Positions 46,862 to 57,296 of a DNA stretch of 64,000 nucleotides are shown here, piece by piece. The first letter of the stretch is position 1. The number at the start of each line of letters is the position of its first letter. The notes beneath the pieces were generated by a model. The model was not told the origin of the DNA and ran no database searches. It saw only the letters and a program-made list of their open reading frames with translations. This stretch comes from Castor canadensis (Eukaryota > Chordata > Mammalia > Rodentia > Castoridae), in contig NC_133397.1 of the NCBI RefSeq assembly GCF_047511655.1, forward strand, positions 40,500,001-40,564,000, read 5' to 3'. A program made the position numbers and the translations under genes.

Positions 46862-49534
46862 AGTCATCTGATTGGTCCCACTCATTTTGCACGGGTCACT
46901 AGGCAGCCTGTAGACTGACTTCCCTTGGGATGTGCCTTGCCCTGATCCAATCAACCGTGACAGGAGGCATGGGCCTCAGAACACAAAATTCAGCCTCGTA
47001 TACACAGAATTCTGGGTCAGGAGAGCCCTGGCCCCTTTATCTGCCCAGCGTTCCTTCATTCCTTGCCCCTCTGCACAGTAGGTACAATGCAGGTCCTTGC
47101 GGAGGGGCAGACAACAGGATACACTCCGTCCCCTCAACACCCTTCCTGTCTACTCCCTATCACTGACATCATCTATGGAGCCTCAATGAGGGGAGAAGCC
47201 ATCTGGCTTCTCTCTCAGAATGAAGATCATCCAGTACCGCACTGCTTACACCGTGAGCCCTTTCTGCTAATCACTCTACCTTGGGAGATGGGTTTTGTCC
47301 CCAAGAAAGGTGAAAAGATCATTGTGTCTCCACTCACAGCTACTTGCCATGTGTCAGGGCCTGAGAACTCAGGGCCTTACCCACAGAGCCAGAGCTCTGT
47401 CCACTGCCACCCTCTGAAGACACTGCCCAGTGCACCGGCTCTGGGGACAGGAGGAAGAGCAGCTTCTCATCACTGCATCAGGACAGCTGGGATCCCTGGA
47501 TGCTCGCGTCCCCAGGAGTCCCTGTGAGAGCAGGGTAGAGTGAATGGTGTGAATGGTGCTCTGTGCTGTCCATACCCAGCCCCTTCTGCAACCAGAGTGG
47601 AGTTTCCTTAAGCAGAGGTCACTCAGGGGCTGGAGATCCACCAACAGCGATGGCATTCAGAAGATGCAGAGCAGCCAGAAGCCTCAATGGGGGACCCATG
47701 GGACTCCATTACACTGACCATCAGCTGACTGAATCATAGTGGGTTCCAGAACCAAAGCGTGTCCTCCATGCCCTGGCCCACAGCCTGGTAGATGTGCCCA
47801 CACAAGGGGTACTCATACAGATGGGGATTGTCATCGTCCTCTCATTCTTGCTACCTCTCCATCACTCACTCTCTTCCTTTCTTGACTACCTCTGGAATTT
47901 GGCAAGAAGCAAGTCACTGCTTTGTTTAAAGCACGTATTTGGTTTTGAACCATTTGAGAATAGTTGCATAAACCACGCTCCTTTTCCCCTTCACACTGTG
48001 GTGCATTTTTACCTAACCCCAGTGCACTTAACACTTGAGGAATTTAACACTGGTGTGACACTCAGCTAATCCTCTGCCCATCCTCCAGCTTTGCCTCTCA
48101 TGTTCTTTATAGTGTGCCTTTCCTGCTGCAGGATCCCATGTTCCATTTAGTTGTCCTGTCTCTGCCTTTTAATCAGGACAACTCCTCCTTTCTGCCTTCC
48201 ATGGCATTGACATTGTGAGAGGCTGCAGAGGGTCTGGCCTCTCAGCATAACCATGAGACAAAGAGGGAGGGGTGGGGATGATGATGCAGAACAGCTGACT
48301 GGTAGGAACTGGGAGATTAAAGCAGAAATGAAGAGCAAGAGAACCTGCAAGGCAGAGCTCCTGCATCCAAAGAAACAGCTGCCCACCCGAAGGCGACAAG
48401 AGGACTTGAGCTATGGGCCTCTGTTTTGTCCTGATGCCCTCTCCAACTCTGGCAGTCTGACTGAGAGGTCAAGAGTCCCATCTGTCTGGTTTCCTTGAAT
48501 CCTTACTGTGACCACATGGAGCCTGGAAAGTCCAAGTGTGACAGTTCCTGACAGCTCAGAGAAAGACCACACTCACTTCTCTGTGCCATCGTCTGACACT
48601 GAGACCCACCTGCAGGGTGGGGCTTCATGTATTCATCTGTGGTTCACATGCCAAATCGGGAATCATGTATACTGTGATGGGAGTCAAGCAGGTGTGGGGA
48701 CACTTGCCAAAGAGGAGCAGCTCTTTGGGGCAGTGTCCTGTAACTCTGACTGTGATCGTCAGCTTCGGTGTGGTCCCAGAAGGAGGAAGCTATTGCAAGT
48801 CCCCTCCTGTCCTGTGCCTGGCCTAGACACAGGAGTCCACAGCTCACTACCTCACCCCAGGGAGCCCCAGGCTAGGGGAGGTGGATAGAGGCATCCTGTT
48901 GGACACACACACCCCAATCTGAGTGTACCCCACCTAGGAGGCAGAGACTTTGGACAGCTTGACCTAGCTTCTGTGGAGCCCCTGAGGGTTGTACTAGGCT
49001 GGGCCAGAGGTCCTTCTTCCTCCTGCTGTGGGTCCATCAGGTCCTCTGTGGCTTCCATGTCCACTCTGCCCCATAGCTCTCTTTCCAGAATGCCTGCTGG
49101 GGCTCACTCCTTGCCTTTGTCCTTTAAGACCCAGTCCCATGCCTTCCAGAAGTGCCACCTTATTGGACACACAGGCCACACTACTTGGCCTGTGGGCTTT
49201 GCTTCCTCAGTCAGATTCCCATGCCGCATACACGGGGGCTCAGCCACACCACTGTGCCCCTGCCATGACTAGAATACCACTTGGGCTCTATGGAAGCCTC
49301 CTGTGCTGGGAGGCTCAGGATAGAAATGTGGAGTTGAGGTCACCTTGTCATCAACTATAGGCTGACCTAGGCCTTTCCTCTCTGGCTGGATGGACTTGGC
49401 CAGTCCACGTGCTATCACAACACTGTACCTCCCATAGGGAGGGGCTGGTATATGCCCAGAGGCCACGGTCCTGCTCAGCCTATTATGGCTGCTGAAGGAC
49501 CGGAAATTAATACAAACCAATTCTATTTTATTTT

Positions 49535-49616
49535 CTTTTTTTGGTGGTGCTGGGGTTTGAACTCAGGAACTTATGCTTGCTAGGCAGGCACTCTATCACT
49601 TGAGCCACTCCACCAG
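49535..49616 (-). repeat. tRNA-related SINE, reverse orientation
   Basis: 'ttttttggtggtgctggggt', 'ttgaactcaggaacttatgc', 'gctaggcaggcactctatca' and 'cttgagccactccaccagc': one of the least diverged copies in the window. Confidence 0.85.
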
Positions 49617-50045
49617 CAATTCTGTTTTCTTAATAAAGTTACACATATATTGAATCTTAGTCTATAAATTGAATTTATTAAGAAATATACACTTTCATCA
49701 TTAGGATCTTCACCAAGACACTTGGGCCCTCAAATACAGTTTTCAGAACCTTTATTTTTATGTCTACCCAAGTTATTTCATGTAGCACACTTAAAATCCT
49801 TGAATCATGTGGCCACTGGAGATTTTGTCTGGAGATGTAAGTACCACTCATAAACCATGAGTAGAGTTCTCTCCATCCCAAGTGCATTCCTCTAAGGAGA
49901 GGGAGGGATGGGTAGGCCCTGAGGCCTGAATCCAGAGTGAGAGCCTTCCCTTTGGGCCTAGTAGATTCTATATGGTACACCCCTGCCTTTGTCCCAAACC
50001 AAAGAGTATGGGGACTCTAGCTAGGAGTCAAGCTGGGCAGAAGTA

Positions 50046-50528
50046 CAGTAAGCCTACCTTATTCACAGACTAATTACATGTGGTTTTGGTCAAGCGTGGC
50101 CAAAACTCATAACATTTCAAAAATAAAAATAAATTTCAAAACCAAAATTTTTAAATTCCTGCATGCATTTCACAGCTCAGAGGAGAGCAGAGAAGCCCTC
50201 AGTCAGTACCACGTTATCATCAGTGGTGTTGAAATTGTTGTGTGATCTGCCAAGTGTCTCCCTGACCTTCATTTTGTAAACTCTACCTCTCAAAAAAGAA
50301 ATGGTGCCCCAAGAGGAAGGTAAGCATCATGTGCTAAATTTATGTGAAAAAGTGAAAATCTGAGATTGTTAGAAAGGCAACCTGTCTTTGGAAGAAGTTG
50401 AGTGCTAGGAAAACTGAATCAAGCGTCTACAGTGCAATGCTTTAGGCCATGCCTCCTGAGCACGTGCAGTTTTTCCTCAATGGCGGTCTTCTTGGAACCA
50501 CACACCTGCAGATACCAAGGGTCTGCTG
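50046..50528 (+). mobile_element. Tigger/pogo-like DNA transposon remnant, internally deleted
   Basis: The 483-bp segment begins cagtaagcctaccttattca and ends ataccaagggtctgctg, diverged inverted termini, and is flanked by TA on both sides as in Tc1/pogo insertions. The interior 'tggtcaagcgtggccaaaac' resembles the Tigger 5' region as I recall it. Around 50302-50365 the + strand reads weakly like the transposase N-terminus: ATGGTGCCCCAAGAGG, then VLNLCEKVKI. The rest of the transposase is missing and stop codons follow, so it is dead. Family assignment is from recall. Confidence 0.6.
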
Positions 50529-50787
50529 TAACGTGGGCTCAGGCTGCTGCTTGTCCAACCCAGAATCACCACCACCTGGTAACGTTCCAGGCGTGGCTCC
50601 CCCAGAAAGCTTTTGGTGCCATGCGTTTCTTTTCCCTTAGGACTCAGCCAGATATTAAAACAGGTCAATGTCGTCTTCACAGCTGAAGAGCAACTTCCTA
50701 GGGCAGATGCCTTGCCTGCCTTCTTAAGTCTCTAAGAATGGGAAATAAATATTTGTCAACCACATATTGGATAAGAGGTTAATATCC

Positions 50788-50897
50788 AGAAGTGAGGATG
50801 TAGTTCAGTGGTAGAGTTCCTGCCTTGCATGTTCAAGGGCCCTGGGTTCAATCCCTCAGCACCACAAAAAAAGAAAAATAAGTGAAAAAATGAGAGC
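50788..50897 (+). repeat. ID-like SINE nested in LINE-1, with target-site duplication
   Basis: 'gaggatgtagttcagtggta' and 'cctgggttcaatccctcagc' followed by an A-rich tail. The L1 bases ttaatatcc occur on both sides (50779-50787 and 50898-50906), proving insertion into the older L1. Confidence 0.9.
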
Positions 50898-51216
50898 TTA
50901 ATATCCTGAATATATTGAGAACTCCTAAAACTCAACAACAAAAAACACAAAACCTGATTTAAAAATAGGCAAAGCACAAGAATGACTTTTCTCCACAGAA
51001 TATCTACAAAATGGCCAAGAAGAACATGCAAAGATGGGAAACAAACCAAAACTAGAAGGCAGCACCCTCACGCCTGTTGGGATGGCTACTACTGATAGAG
51101 CAGAAACTGGGATGGTGAAGATCTTAATTAGAAGGCTGTGCACTGCTGATGAGAAAGTAAAATGATTCAGTCACTACACAAAACAGTATGGGGTTCCTCA
51201 AATAGTTAAAAATTGA

Positions 51217-51434
51217 AGACCGGCACTGGTGGCTCACATCTGTAATCCTAGTCACTCAGGAGGCAGAGATTAGGAAGATCATGGTTCGAAGTCATGGCAA
51301 ACAGTTCACAAGAGCTTATATGGAAAATACCCAACACTACAAAGGGACTGGTGGAGTGGCTCAAGTTGTAGAGTGCCTGCCTAACAAACATGAAGCTCTG
51401 ACTTCAAATCCTAGTTCTGCCAAAAAAAAAATTT
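51217..51434 (+). repeat. Composite SINE nested in LINE-1
   Basis: 'ccggcactggtggctcacat', 'ctgtaatcctagtcactcag' (B1-like), then 'gactggtggagtggctcaag' and 'gacttcaaatcctagttctg' (ID-like) with A10. The L1 sequence resumes at 51435. Confidence 0.85.
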
Positions 51435-52862
51435 TAAATGAAACTATCTTATGAAACTACAATTCTACACATATACCCAAAACAATGGAAAGCAAGGTCC
51501 CAAAGAGATATTTGTACACTCATGTTCATAACAGCATTGTTCACAATAGCTAAAACATGGAAGCCAGCCAAGTGTCCATCGACAGAAGAATGGAAAGCCT
51601 ATCCATAGAAAGTGATATTCCTTAGACTTAAAAGGGAAGGAAGTTCTGGCACATGGTACATGGATGAGCCTTGAGGACATCATGCTAAGTGAAATAAGCC
51701 AGTTACAAAAAAGATAAATACTGTCTAATTCCACTTACATTAGGTACTTAGAACAGTCAAAATCATAGCAACAGGAAATAGAATGATGGTTGCCAGAGGC
51801 TGGGAGCAGAGGGAATGGGGAGTTATTGTTTAATAGGTATGAGTTTTAGTTTTACAAGATGATAAGAATTTTGAAGATGGTGGTGGTGATGGATGTGTTA
51901 CACTATGGACACATTTAACACCCACTAAACTGTATTCTCTGAAATGTTTAGATGGTAAATTGTGTATTAGATGTATTTTTGTCACAATAAAAAAGAAAAA
52001 GTAACTGCTGATTCTGAACTTGTAGCTTTTGAACTGTGTTTTTAAGATAGTAAGGCTTTGCAACAAATCATAGGCTGGAGACCAGCCAGCTCCATGCCGT
52101 AGTTGGTGGCATTAAGCACTTTAGATGATGCTGGAGACAGCCTGTCACCTCCGCCCCTGTGGCCCTAGTCTCAAAGCCTGCACCCACCACTCAGCCTCTG
52201 GGTCTGAAAGGGGTCACCTATAGGCCAAGAGAACAGTGGTGGGGGTAGGAGTGGGAAAGGAGGGAAAGAAGAGGAAGGAAGGAGGAGGACAAGTTGTCTC
52301 CATCCACGCTGTGACTTTTGACATGCTTTGGCTTAATGGAGAGGAAATTTCACATGGAACCAGCACAAGATTTTGTAGCCAAGATGAGACATTCCCTTTG
52401 GTTGGAGCCAAATTTGGAGAACTGTGAGGGTGGGGGTGGGGTGGAAGAGCAGAGGGTTGTTCAGTGGATCAGGGCAGAGCCTAGAGAAGCCAGTATCATA
52501 GCAACTAATGGGGGAGGGGTGGTGGGGTGAGATAGTTGAGGCTTTGGGGGAAGTCGCTTGGGACTTATGATGGGAATGGGTGTGAGCCCAGCAAATACCA
52601 TGGGCCCTTCCATCTGGGGTGCTCAGTGGCTTTTCTAAGCCCTCTTGGACATTCCATTTGATGCACGTGATGGTCCTAATTGCTAGATGACCCAATCTCA
52701 GAGCTCAAGCTCCATGTCAACCTGGGGCTGTCCAGCCTCTCTTCCCCCATCTCAGAATTATTGTCCCAGGTTTGGGCTTGTGAAGGGGAAAAGCCATTCA
52801 AAGTCCCTCTGGTCTCTCTGGAAAAGCCTCCCCCAGACTGAATGAAATACAGTACTATAAAA

Positions 52863-53145
52863 ACATTGGCACCTGTAATCCTAGGTACTGGGAGGTAGAG
52901 ATCTGGAAAACTGCGGTTCAAGGTCAGCCCTGTCAAAAAGTTAGTGAGACTCTCAGTCAGGTATGGTGAGTGCATGTCTGTGATCCCAGCTACACAGAAA
53001 GCCGTAAGTAGGGAGATCACAGTCTGAGCTGGCTCCAAGCAAAAATGCGAGATCCTATCTAAAAAATAACTAAAAACAACAAAGGGCTGGATAGTGATAG
53101 ACTGCCTACCTAACAAGTATGAGACCCCAAGTTCAAACCAGAGCA
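52863..53145 (+). repeat. Composite SINE (two B1-like units plus ID-like tail)
   Basis: 'ggcacctgtaatcctaggta', 'gtgcatgtctgtgatcccag' and 'agggctggatagtgatagac' in the same order as the element at 12310-12605. A CA/GA microsatellite follows. Confidence 0.8.
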
Positions 53146-53155
53146 CACCAGCGTG

Positions 53156-53159
53156 TGCA

Positions 53160-53193
<34 letters not shown>

Positions 53194-53201
53194 AAGAGAC
53201 A
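53156..53201 (+). repeat. CA then GA microsatellite at a SINE tail
   Basis: About ten CA units followed by about seven GA units, directly at the 3' end of the preceding composite SINE. Confidence 0.9.
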
Positions 53202-54340
53202 ACTACTGGCATATGACAAAGAGGAAAAATAAAAGACTGCAAAGCCACTGTCACATCATTCCAAATAGCTAAGCAGGACTGGGGAAAGGGAGATAAGAAA
53301 GACAGGCCTGAGTGCCAGCCCCCCAGCTCCAGAATGGAAGCTCAGCCCATAGCCAAAGGCAATGCCTAACAAACACTCTCACTGGGCTCAGAACACAGGA
53401 TAGCCCAGGCCTGTAGAATGTTCCCCTCCAGGAGAAATCTCTGCAGACTGGTCCTCCCCTCTTATTCTAAAAGTCTCTTTATTCTCTTAGGACACTGGAG
53501 AGCCTCCCTCCACCCCAATTACACAACCCACATAGTTGGTCCCTGCAGCCACATCTGCACTGTGGAGCTAGGCCCTCCTTGGCCCTGCTCATGGTCTTGG
53601 GACCCCTGACGCAAGCTCCCCAACTGGTTTCCCTCTCCTGGGAAGTCGCAAGTGGAACCAACTAGGGGCTGGTTACCTCCTTGACAGGATACTGGCTGAG
53701 GGAGCCACATTTGATCATATAGGATAAAGAGGTGTCAAGAGCCTCCAGGGGTGGGAGAAAAGCAGACCTGAGAGAGAAGCAAAGGGGTGATTGAGGTGCC
53801 AGGGAGAGAGAGATGGTTCCTGCCAGCCCCGGTGCACTCCCTGTCAGTGAGATGCCCCTAAATACAGACAGCAGAACTCCCCCACCCACTTTCTCATTCT
53901 AGTCTCAGGGGCTCCTCTAATTTTCCATCCATCAACCTGACAAATAGACATGACCCCTTCCTCTACCTCCCCTTCCTAGAGAAAACTCATCCAGCAGAAC
54001 TGCTAGTCACTACTTCCCAACTGAGCCAGAACTTTGAGCCATTTGGAGAAAAGACTTAGAACTATCTGCCCTGCAGCCATCTTCTGAGCAAAGGACCCAA
54101 GAGACATGCTCCAGGGACCCTCCTCTCTCCCCAGCTGCTGCACAGCTGCTTCTTGCTCGGCTGCCTCTTGCTCAGCAGGAGTGCAAGGCAGGGTAGTGTC
54201 TTCCCCAAAGGTGAGTGAATTCCGGGAGATGACAGGCTCTCCTTTTTGCCCCAGTGCCCATGTTATTAGAGCTTGTAAGTCTAGAGAAGAGAGGTGACTT
54301 TTTCGTATTTTAAATCTATCGAAATGTGAGCATTTCCAGG

Positions 54341-54497
54341 GTGCTGGTGGCTCACACCTATAATCCTAGCTAAGATCTCGGTTCGAAGTCAGACCAGGTT
54401 GTGAGACCCGATCTTGAAAAAAAAAAAAACCCAACACAAAAAAAAGCTGGTGGAGTGGCTCAAGGTGGTAGGCCCCAGTACTGCAAAAAACAAAAAT
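54341..54497 (+). repeat. Truncated composite SINE
   Basis: 'ggtgctggtggctcacacct' and 'ataatcctagctaagatctc' (short B1-like part), A-rich linker, 'gctggtggagtggctcaagg' and 'gccccagtactgcaaaaaac' (short ID-like part). Both halves carry internal deletions. Confidence 0.75.
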
Positions 54498-55488
54498 TAG
54501 CTGATTAGCTTTATCAGTTAAAAACGTTCTCCTTGCCAACTCTGCCTGTGCTGAGCCCTGCAGCCATGCATCGGCCCGCCTGGTGAAACTCCTGGAGTGG
54601 AAAGGACTTCCTGCGTGCGAGGCGTGCAAGGCTCACAGCCCAGCCTTCTGACTGCTGTGCCCCTCCCACGCCCTCGCTTACCCCCTCCTCTTTCCGCTGG
54701 GCCATGCTTCCTCTTCTCCCCTTCTGCAAGTATTTATTCCTGCCTTGGGACTTCGCCCAGATGGCGGTCCGTGCCCCTGACCCCCTACTCCCCTCCTCCC
54801 TGCTGATCTCGGCCTCTGGGTCCCTTGGGTGGTGGCCAGGATGTCCTCCAGCATGCGCCCAGGCTCAGGCCTGGGTTCTCTGCCTTGTTCCTCTTCTGAA
54901 TGCATACAGCAGCCTTCATTGTCACAGGCATTCCTCCGCACACCCAGTGCAGTGATCTGGCACCTTCCTGAGATTACAGCCCATCTTCCTGTCAGAGCTG
55001 TCACCTGCATGAGGGCCGCCTTGAAGCTTCAGACCACAGGGGACCAGACTTTGTAGAGCATTTCCAGCTTCTCAGGCTCCCTGTCAGCCTGGTCTCGCCT
55101 ACCACCCTCCCCAAACTTGACCCCATTCCTTCTTCATCTCTGCTCCAGGCCCCACTCCCAACCCCAGCACAATGCCTTCTGCTTACCAGATACTCAATGG
55201 ACTCAAAATCAGAAATGCAGTCACATGCACTTAACAGTGGCGATGTGTTCATTAGTTGATTTTGTTAGTGTTGTGCAAACACTAATCGACATGGTCCAAG
55301 ATCATTTATGCTCCTAGAGCCATGATGAACAAAACAGCATGAGATTAAATCCAGCACAAGAGAAAATGATGCCATCAAGAGACGCAGAACGTGAGATACA
55401 TGAAGCTGCTGCCAGTGTAACACAGTATACCATCTTACAAGGAACTTCCTAGTAGTAGAAGGTGTACATTCTAAAATAATTATAAATG

Positions 55489-55694
55489 GGCCAGGCATCA
55501 GTGGCTTGTGCCTGTAATTCTAGCTACTTGGCAGATAAGGAGGATCGAAGCTCAAAGGCAGCCTGGGCAAATAGTTTTCAAGACCCCATTTCCAAAATAA
55601 CCAGAGCCAAATGGACTGGAGGCATGGCTCAGGCAGTAGAGCATCTGCTTTGCAAGTGCAAAGCTCTGAGTTCAAGCCTCAGTCTCACTAAAAT
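55489..55694 (+). repeat. Composite SINE, first of a stacked series
   Basis: 'ggcttgtgcctgtaattcta' and 'agcctgggcaaatagttttc' (B1-like), then 'ctggaggcatggctcaggca' and 'ctgagttcaagcctcagtct' (ID-like), ending in the GAAA repeat. Confidence 0.85.
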
Positions 55695-55722
55695 AAAGAA
55701 AGAAAGAAAGAAAGAAAGAAAT
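55695..55722 (+). repeat. (GAAA)n microsatellite
   Basis: Seven GAAA units between two composite SINEs, at the position of the A-rich tail of the first. Confidence 0.92.
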
Positions 55723-55929
55723 AGGTGCAGGTGGCTCACTCCAGTAATCCTAGCTACTCAGGAGGCAGAGATTGGGAGGATCGAGGTTTGAAGCCAGCCT
55801 AGGTAAAATAGTTTGAGAGACTCTATCTCGAAAAAACTCATCACAAAAAAGGGCTGGGGGAGTGGCTCAAGGTGTAGGCCCTGAGTTCAAACCCCGGTAC
55901 CGTAAATAAACAAGCAAACAAACATAAAT
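55723..55929 (+). repeat. Composite SINE, second of a stacked series
   Basis: 'ccagtaatcctagctactca' and 'aagccagcctaggtaaaata' (B1-like), 'gggctgggggagtggctcaa' and 'gagttcaaaccccggtaccg' (ID-like), with an AAAC/AAAT tail. Matching 16-mers at 55473-55488 and 55930-55945 (15 of 16 identical) bracket the first two elements. Confidence 0.85.
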
Positions 55930-55945
55930 AAAATAATGATAAATG

Positions 55946-56012
55946 GGCTGGAGGTATAGCTCAGTGGTAGAGTATGTACTTGGCAAGCCCAAGGCCTGTG
56001 TTTGACTCCCAG
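55946..56012 (+). repeat. ID SINE, third of a stacked series
   Basis: 'gggctggaggtatagctcag' with 'tggtagagtatgtacttggc' and 'gtttgactcccagcacac' is close to the ID consensus and leads straight into a CA-rich array. Confidence 0.9.
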
Positions 56013-56237
56013 CACACACACACACCACCAACACACACTACACACACACCACATACACACATCACATACACCCACCCACAACACACACATACCACACACC
56101 ACACACACACCACACACACACACACACCACATACCACACACACACACCACACAAACACACACCCACCACACACCCACATCACATACACCCCCACACACAC
56201 ACCATATACCACACACACACACCACACACATACCACA
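56013..56237 (+). repeat. CA-rich interrupted microsatellite, about 225 bp
   Basis: (CA)n interrupted by CC and AT variants ('acacaccacatacacac'), expanded from the tail of the ID element before it. The frames through it encode His/Thr repeats or Val/Cys repeats on the other strand and are not genes. Confidence 0.95.
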
Positions 56238-56889
56238 GTTAAAAGAACAGTAAACATGTAAACATGACAAGAGAAAGGGAAGGTACAGTATAAGAAATAT
56301 GCAAATCAGTAACACAGTCATTATCAAGCTATTTGTGCCTTACCTTCACATGACTGGCAGCACAGTGGGCGTCGCCATAAACATGTGAGTAAGGCCCTGT
56401 GTTCAGACGTCACTAGGCCGTAGGAATTTTCTGCTCAGTCTCATTCTTCAGGGACCACTATTGTAAATGCCATCTGTCAGTGACCAAAACGCTGTTATTT
56501 GGCCCGTGACTATACTCATTGGACTGAATAATTATTGTTCTTTTCAGGGAGTTGAAAAAGAGAAAACACCACTCTATTGGGTTCCCCATTGCCATGGTTT
56601 AATGTTGACGACCAAGAAAGTCTTCAAGGGGACCTGGAGATCTTTGAACTCTGATATAGTGGTGTTGAAGGGACCAAGGCCACACTGCACAAATTGGCTG
56701 TCCACATTCCCAGTCTCTCAGACACAATGTTAGGGAATAAGCAAAGAAACTGACTGCTCAAACAGGCCAGGGTTGAGAGTGAATTGCTGATTAGGCTGAT
56801 CCTGTTGGCGATAAGCAGGCCAAATTGTCACTCCAGGCAATGGATCATGTTCTGTGGTTGATCCCCGTCAAGGAATAGGCAAAATAGCT

Positions 56890-57112
56890 TTCTTTTTCTT
56901 GCGGGGTGTGTGTGGGGTGGGGAGGGGGGCAGTACTGGGACTTGAACTCAGGGACTCCACCTTGAGCCCCTCCACCAGCCCTTTTTTGTGATGGTTTTTT
57001 TCGAGATAGAGTCTCACAAACTATTTTGCCCGGGCTGGCTTCCAACCGTGAGCCTCCTGATCTCTGCCTCCTGAGTTGAAAGGATTACAGTCGTGAGCCG
57101 CTGACACCTGGC
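56890..57112 (-). repeat. Composite SINE, reverse orientation, beside the STPG4 3' end
   Basis: 'gacttgaactcagggactcc' (ID part, shortened), 'cgagatagagtctcacaaac', 'ttgcccgggctggcttccaa' and 'gatctctgcctcctgagttg' (B1 part). Its own orientation is that of STPG4 transcription. It starts about 60 nt beyond the STPG4 poly(A) signal. A G-run cluster at 56903-56929 lies at its far end. Confidence 0.85.
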
Positions 57113-57173
57113 TCAATAGTTTTCCAAACAGAAGAACTTGCTAAAACTCAAAGCAGCTTGGCACTAAGATTGC

Positions 57174-57179
57174 TTTATT
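57174..57179 (-). terminator. STPG4: STPG4 polyadenylation signal directly after the stop codon
   Basis: On the - strand the stop TAA (57182-57180) is followed without spacing by AATAAA (57179-57174). U- and GU-rich sequence ('tttgagttttagc', 'ttcttctgtttgg') follows at about 57150-57121. Cleavage is expected near 57150-57162, giving a 3' UTR of only about 20-30 nt. Confidence 0.75.
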
Positions 57180-57296
57180 TTATATACCAATTGTGTTGTT
57201 GAAGAAGAGGCTGTGTTCTCGGCCCATTTTTGCAATGATTGGGGACTGTTTAGGGAACTGACTTGAAGATGTATATGCTCCTGGCCCTGGGGTTTT
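57180..57296 (-). CDS. STPG4: STPG4 last exon: second visible PG-rich repeat and C-terminus
   Basis: Read on the - strand after acceptor cttctgtttcag, the 117-nt exon encodes [20 protein letters not shown], then [18 protein letters not shown] and TAA. TPGPGAY is the sperm-tail PG-rich (STPG) motif, and the following stretch matches the C-terminus of mammalian STPG4 as I recall it. STPG4 (GSE) is expressed in gonads and is reported as a maternal factor influencing paternal DNA demethylation in the zygote. The final residues appear to differ from the human C-terminus. It is too short to stand out as an open frame. Phase and motif agree with the upstream exon. Confidence 0.92.
   Translation of the reverse strand, partial: KTPGPGAYTSSSQFPKQSPIIAKMGREHSLFFNNTIGI

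Larger units (their letters stand above)
50738..51998 (+). mobile_element. LINE-1 3' end (ORF2 terminus and 3' UTR), interrupted by two SINEs
   Basis: 'ggataagaggttaatatcc', 'aactcctaaaactcaacaac', 'aaaaataggcaaagcacaag' and 'gttgggatggctactactga' follow the order of the ORF2 C-terminal region. 'cataacagcattgttcacaa', 'gaatgatggttgccagaggc' and a terminal 'aataaaaaagaaaaag' are the 3' end. It is 5'-truncated and broken by frameshifts. An ID element (50788-50897) and a composite SINE (51217-51434) sit inside it. Confidence 0.85.
44401..57150. other. Convergent intergenic region between TTC7A and STPG4
   Basis: Both genes end facing this 12.8-kb region. It contains SINEs, a MIR, a Tigger-like DNA transposon, a LINE-1 3' end with nested SINEs and several microsatellites. 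The stretches 44.4-46.0, 46.9-49.5 and 52.0-52.8 kb are unique sequence without a supported gene. The stretch 54.53-55.03 kb has more CpG dinucleotides than its surroundings. Open frames of up to 192 codons were inspected; none resembles a known protein or has convincing gene structure. Confidence 0.75.

Noticed and set aside
51986..51991. AATAAA resembling a gene poly(A) signal
   Set aside because: It is the poly(A) signal and tail of the LINE-1 3' end, with no upstream host gene.
52676..53254. 192-codon open frame on the - strand
   Set aside because: It crosses a composite SINE and a CA/GA microsatellite, so it is repeat-derived.
55489..56237. Repeated units that might suggest a CRISPR-like array
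   Set aside because: The units are SINEs and microsatellites in a mammalian genome, without regular spacers.
55887..56327. 146-codon Cys/Val-rich open frame on the - strand
   Set aside because: Translation of the GT strand of the CA-rich array. It is not a cysteine-rich protein.
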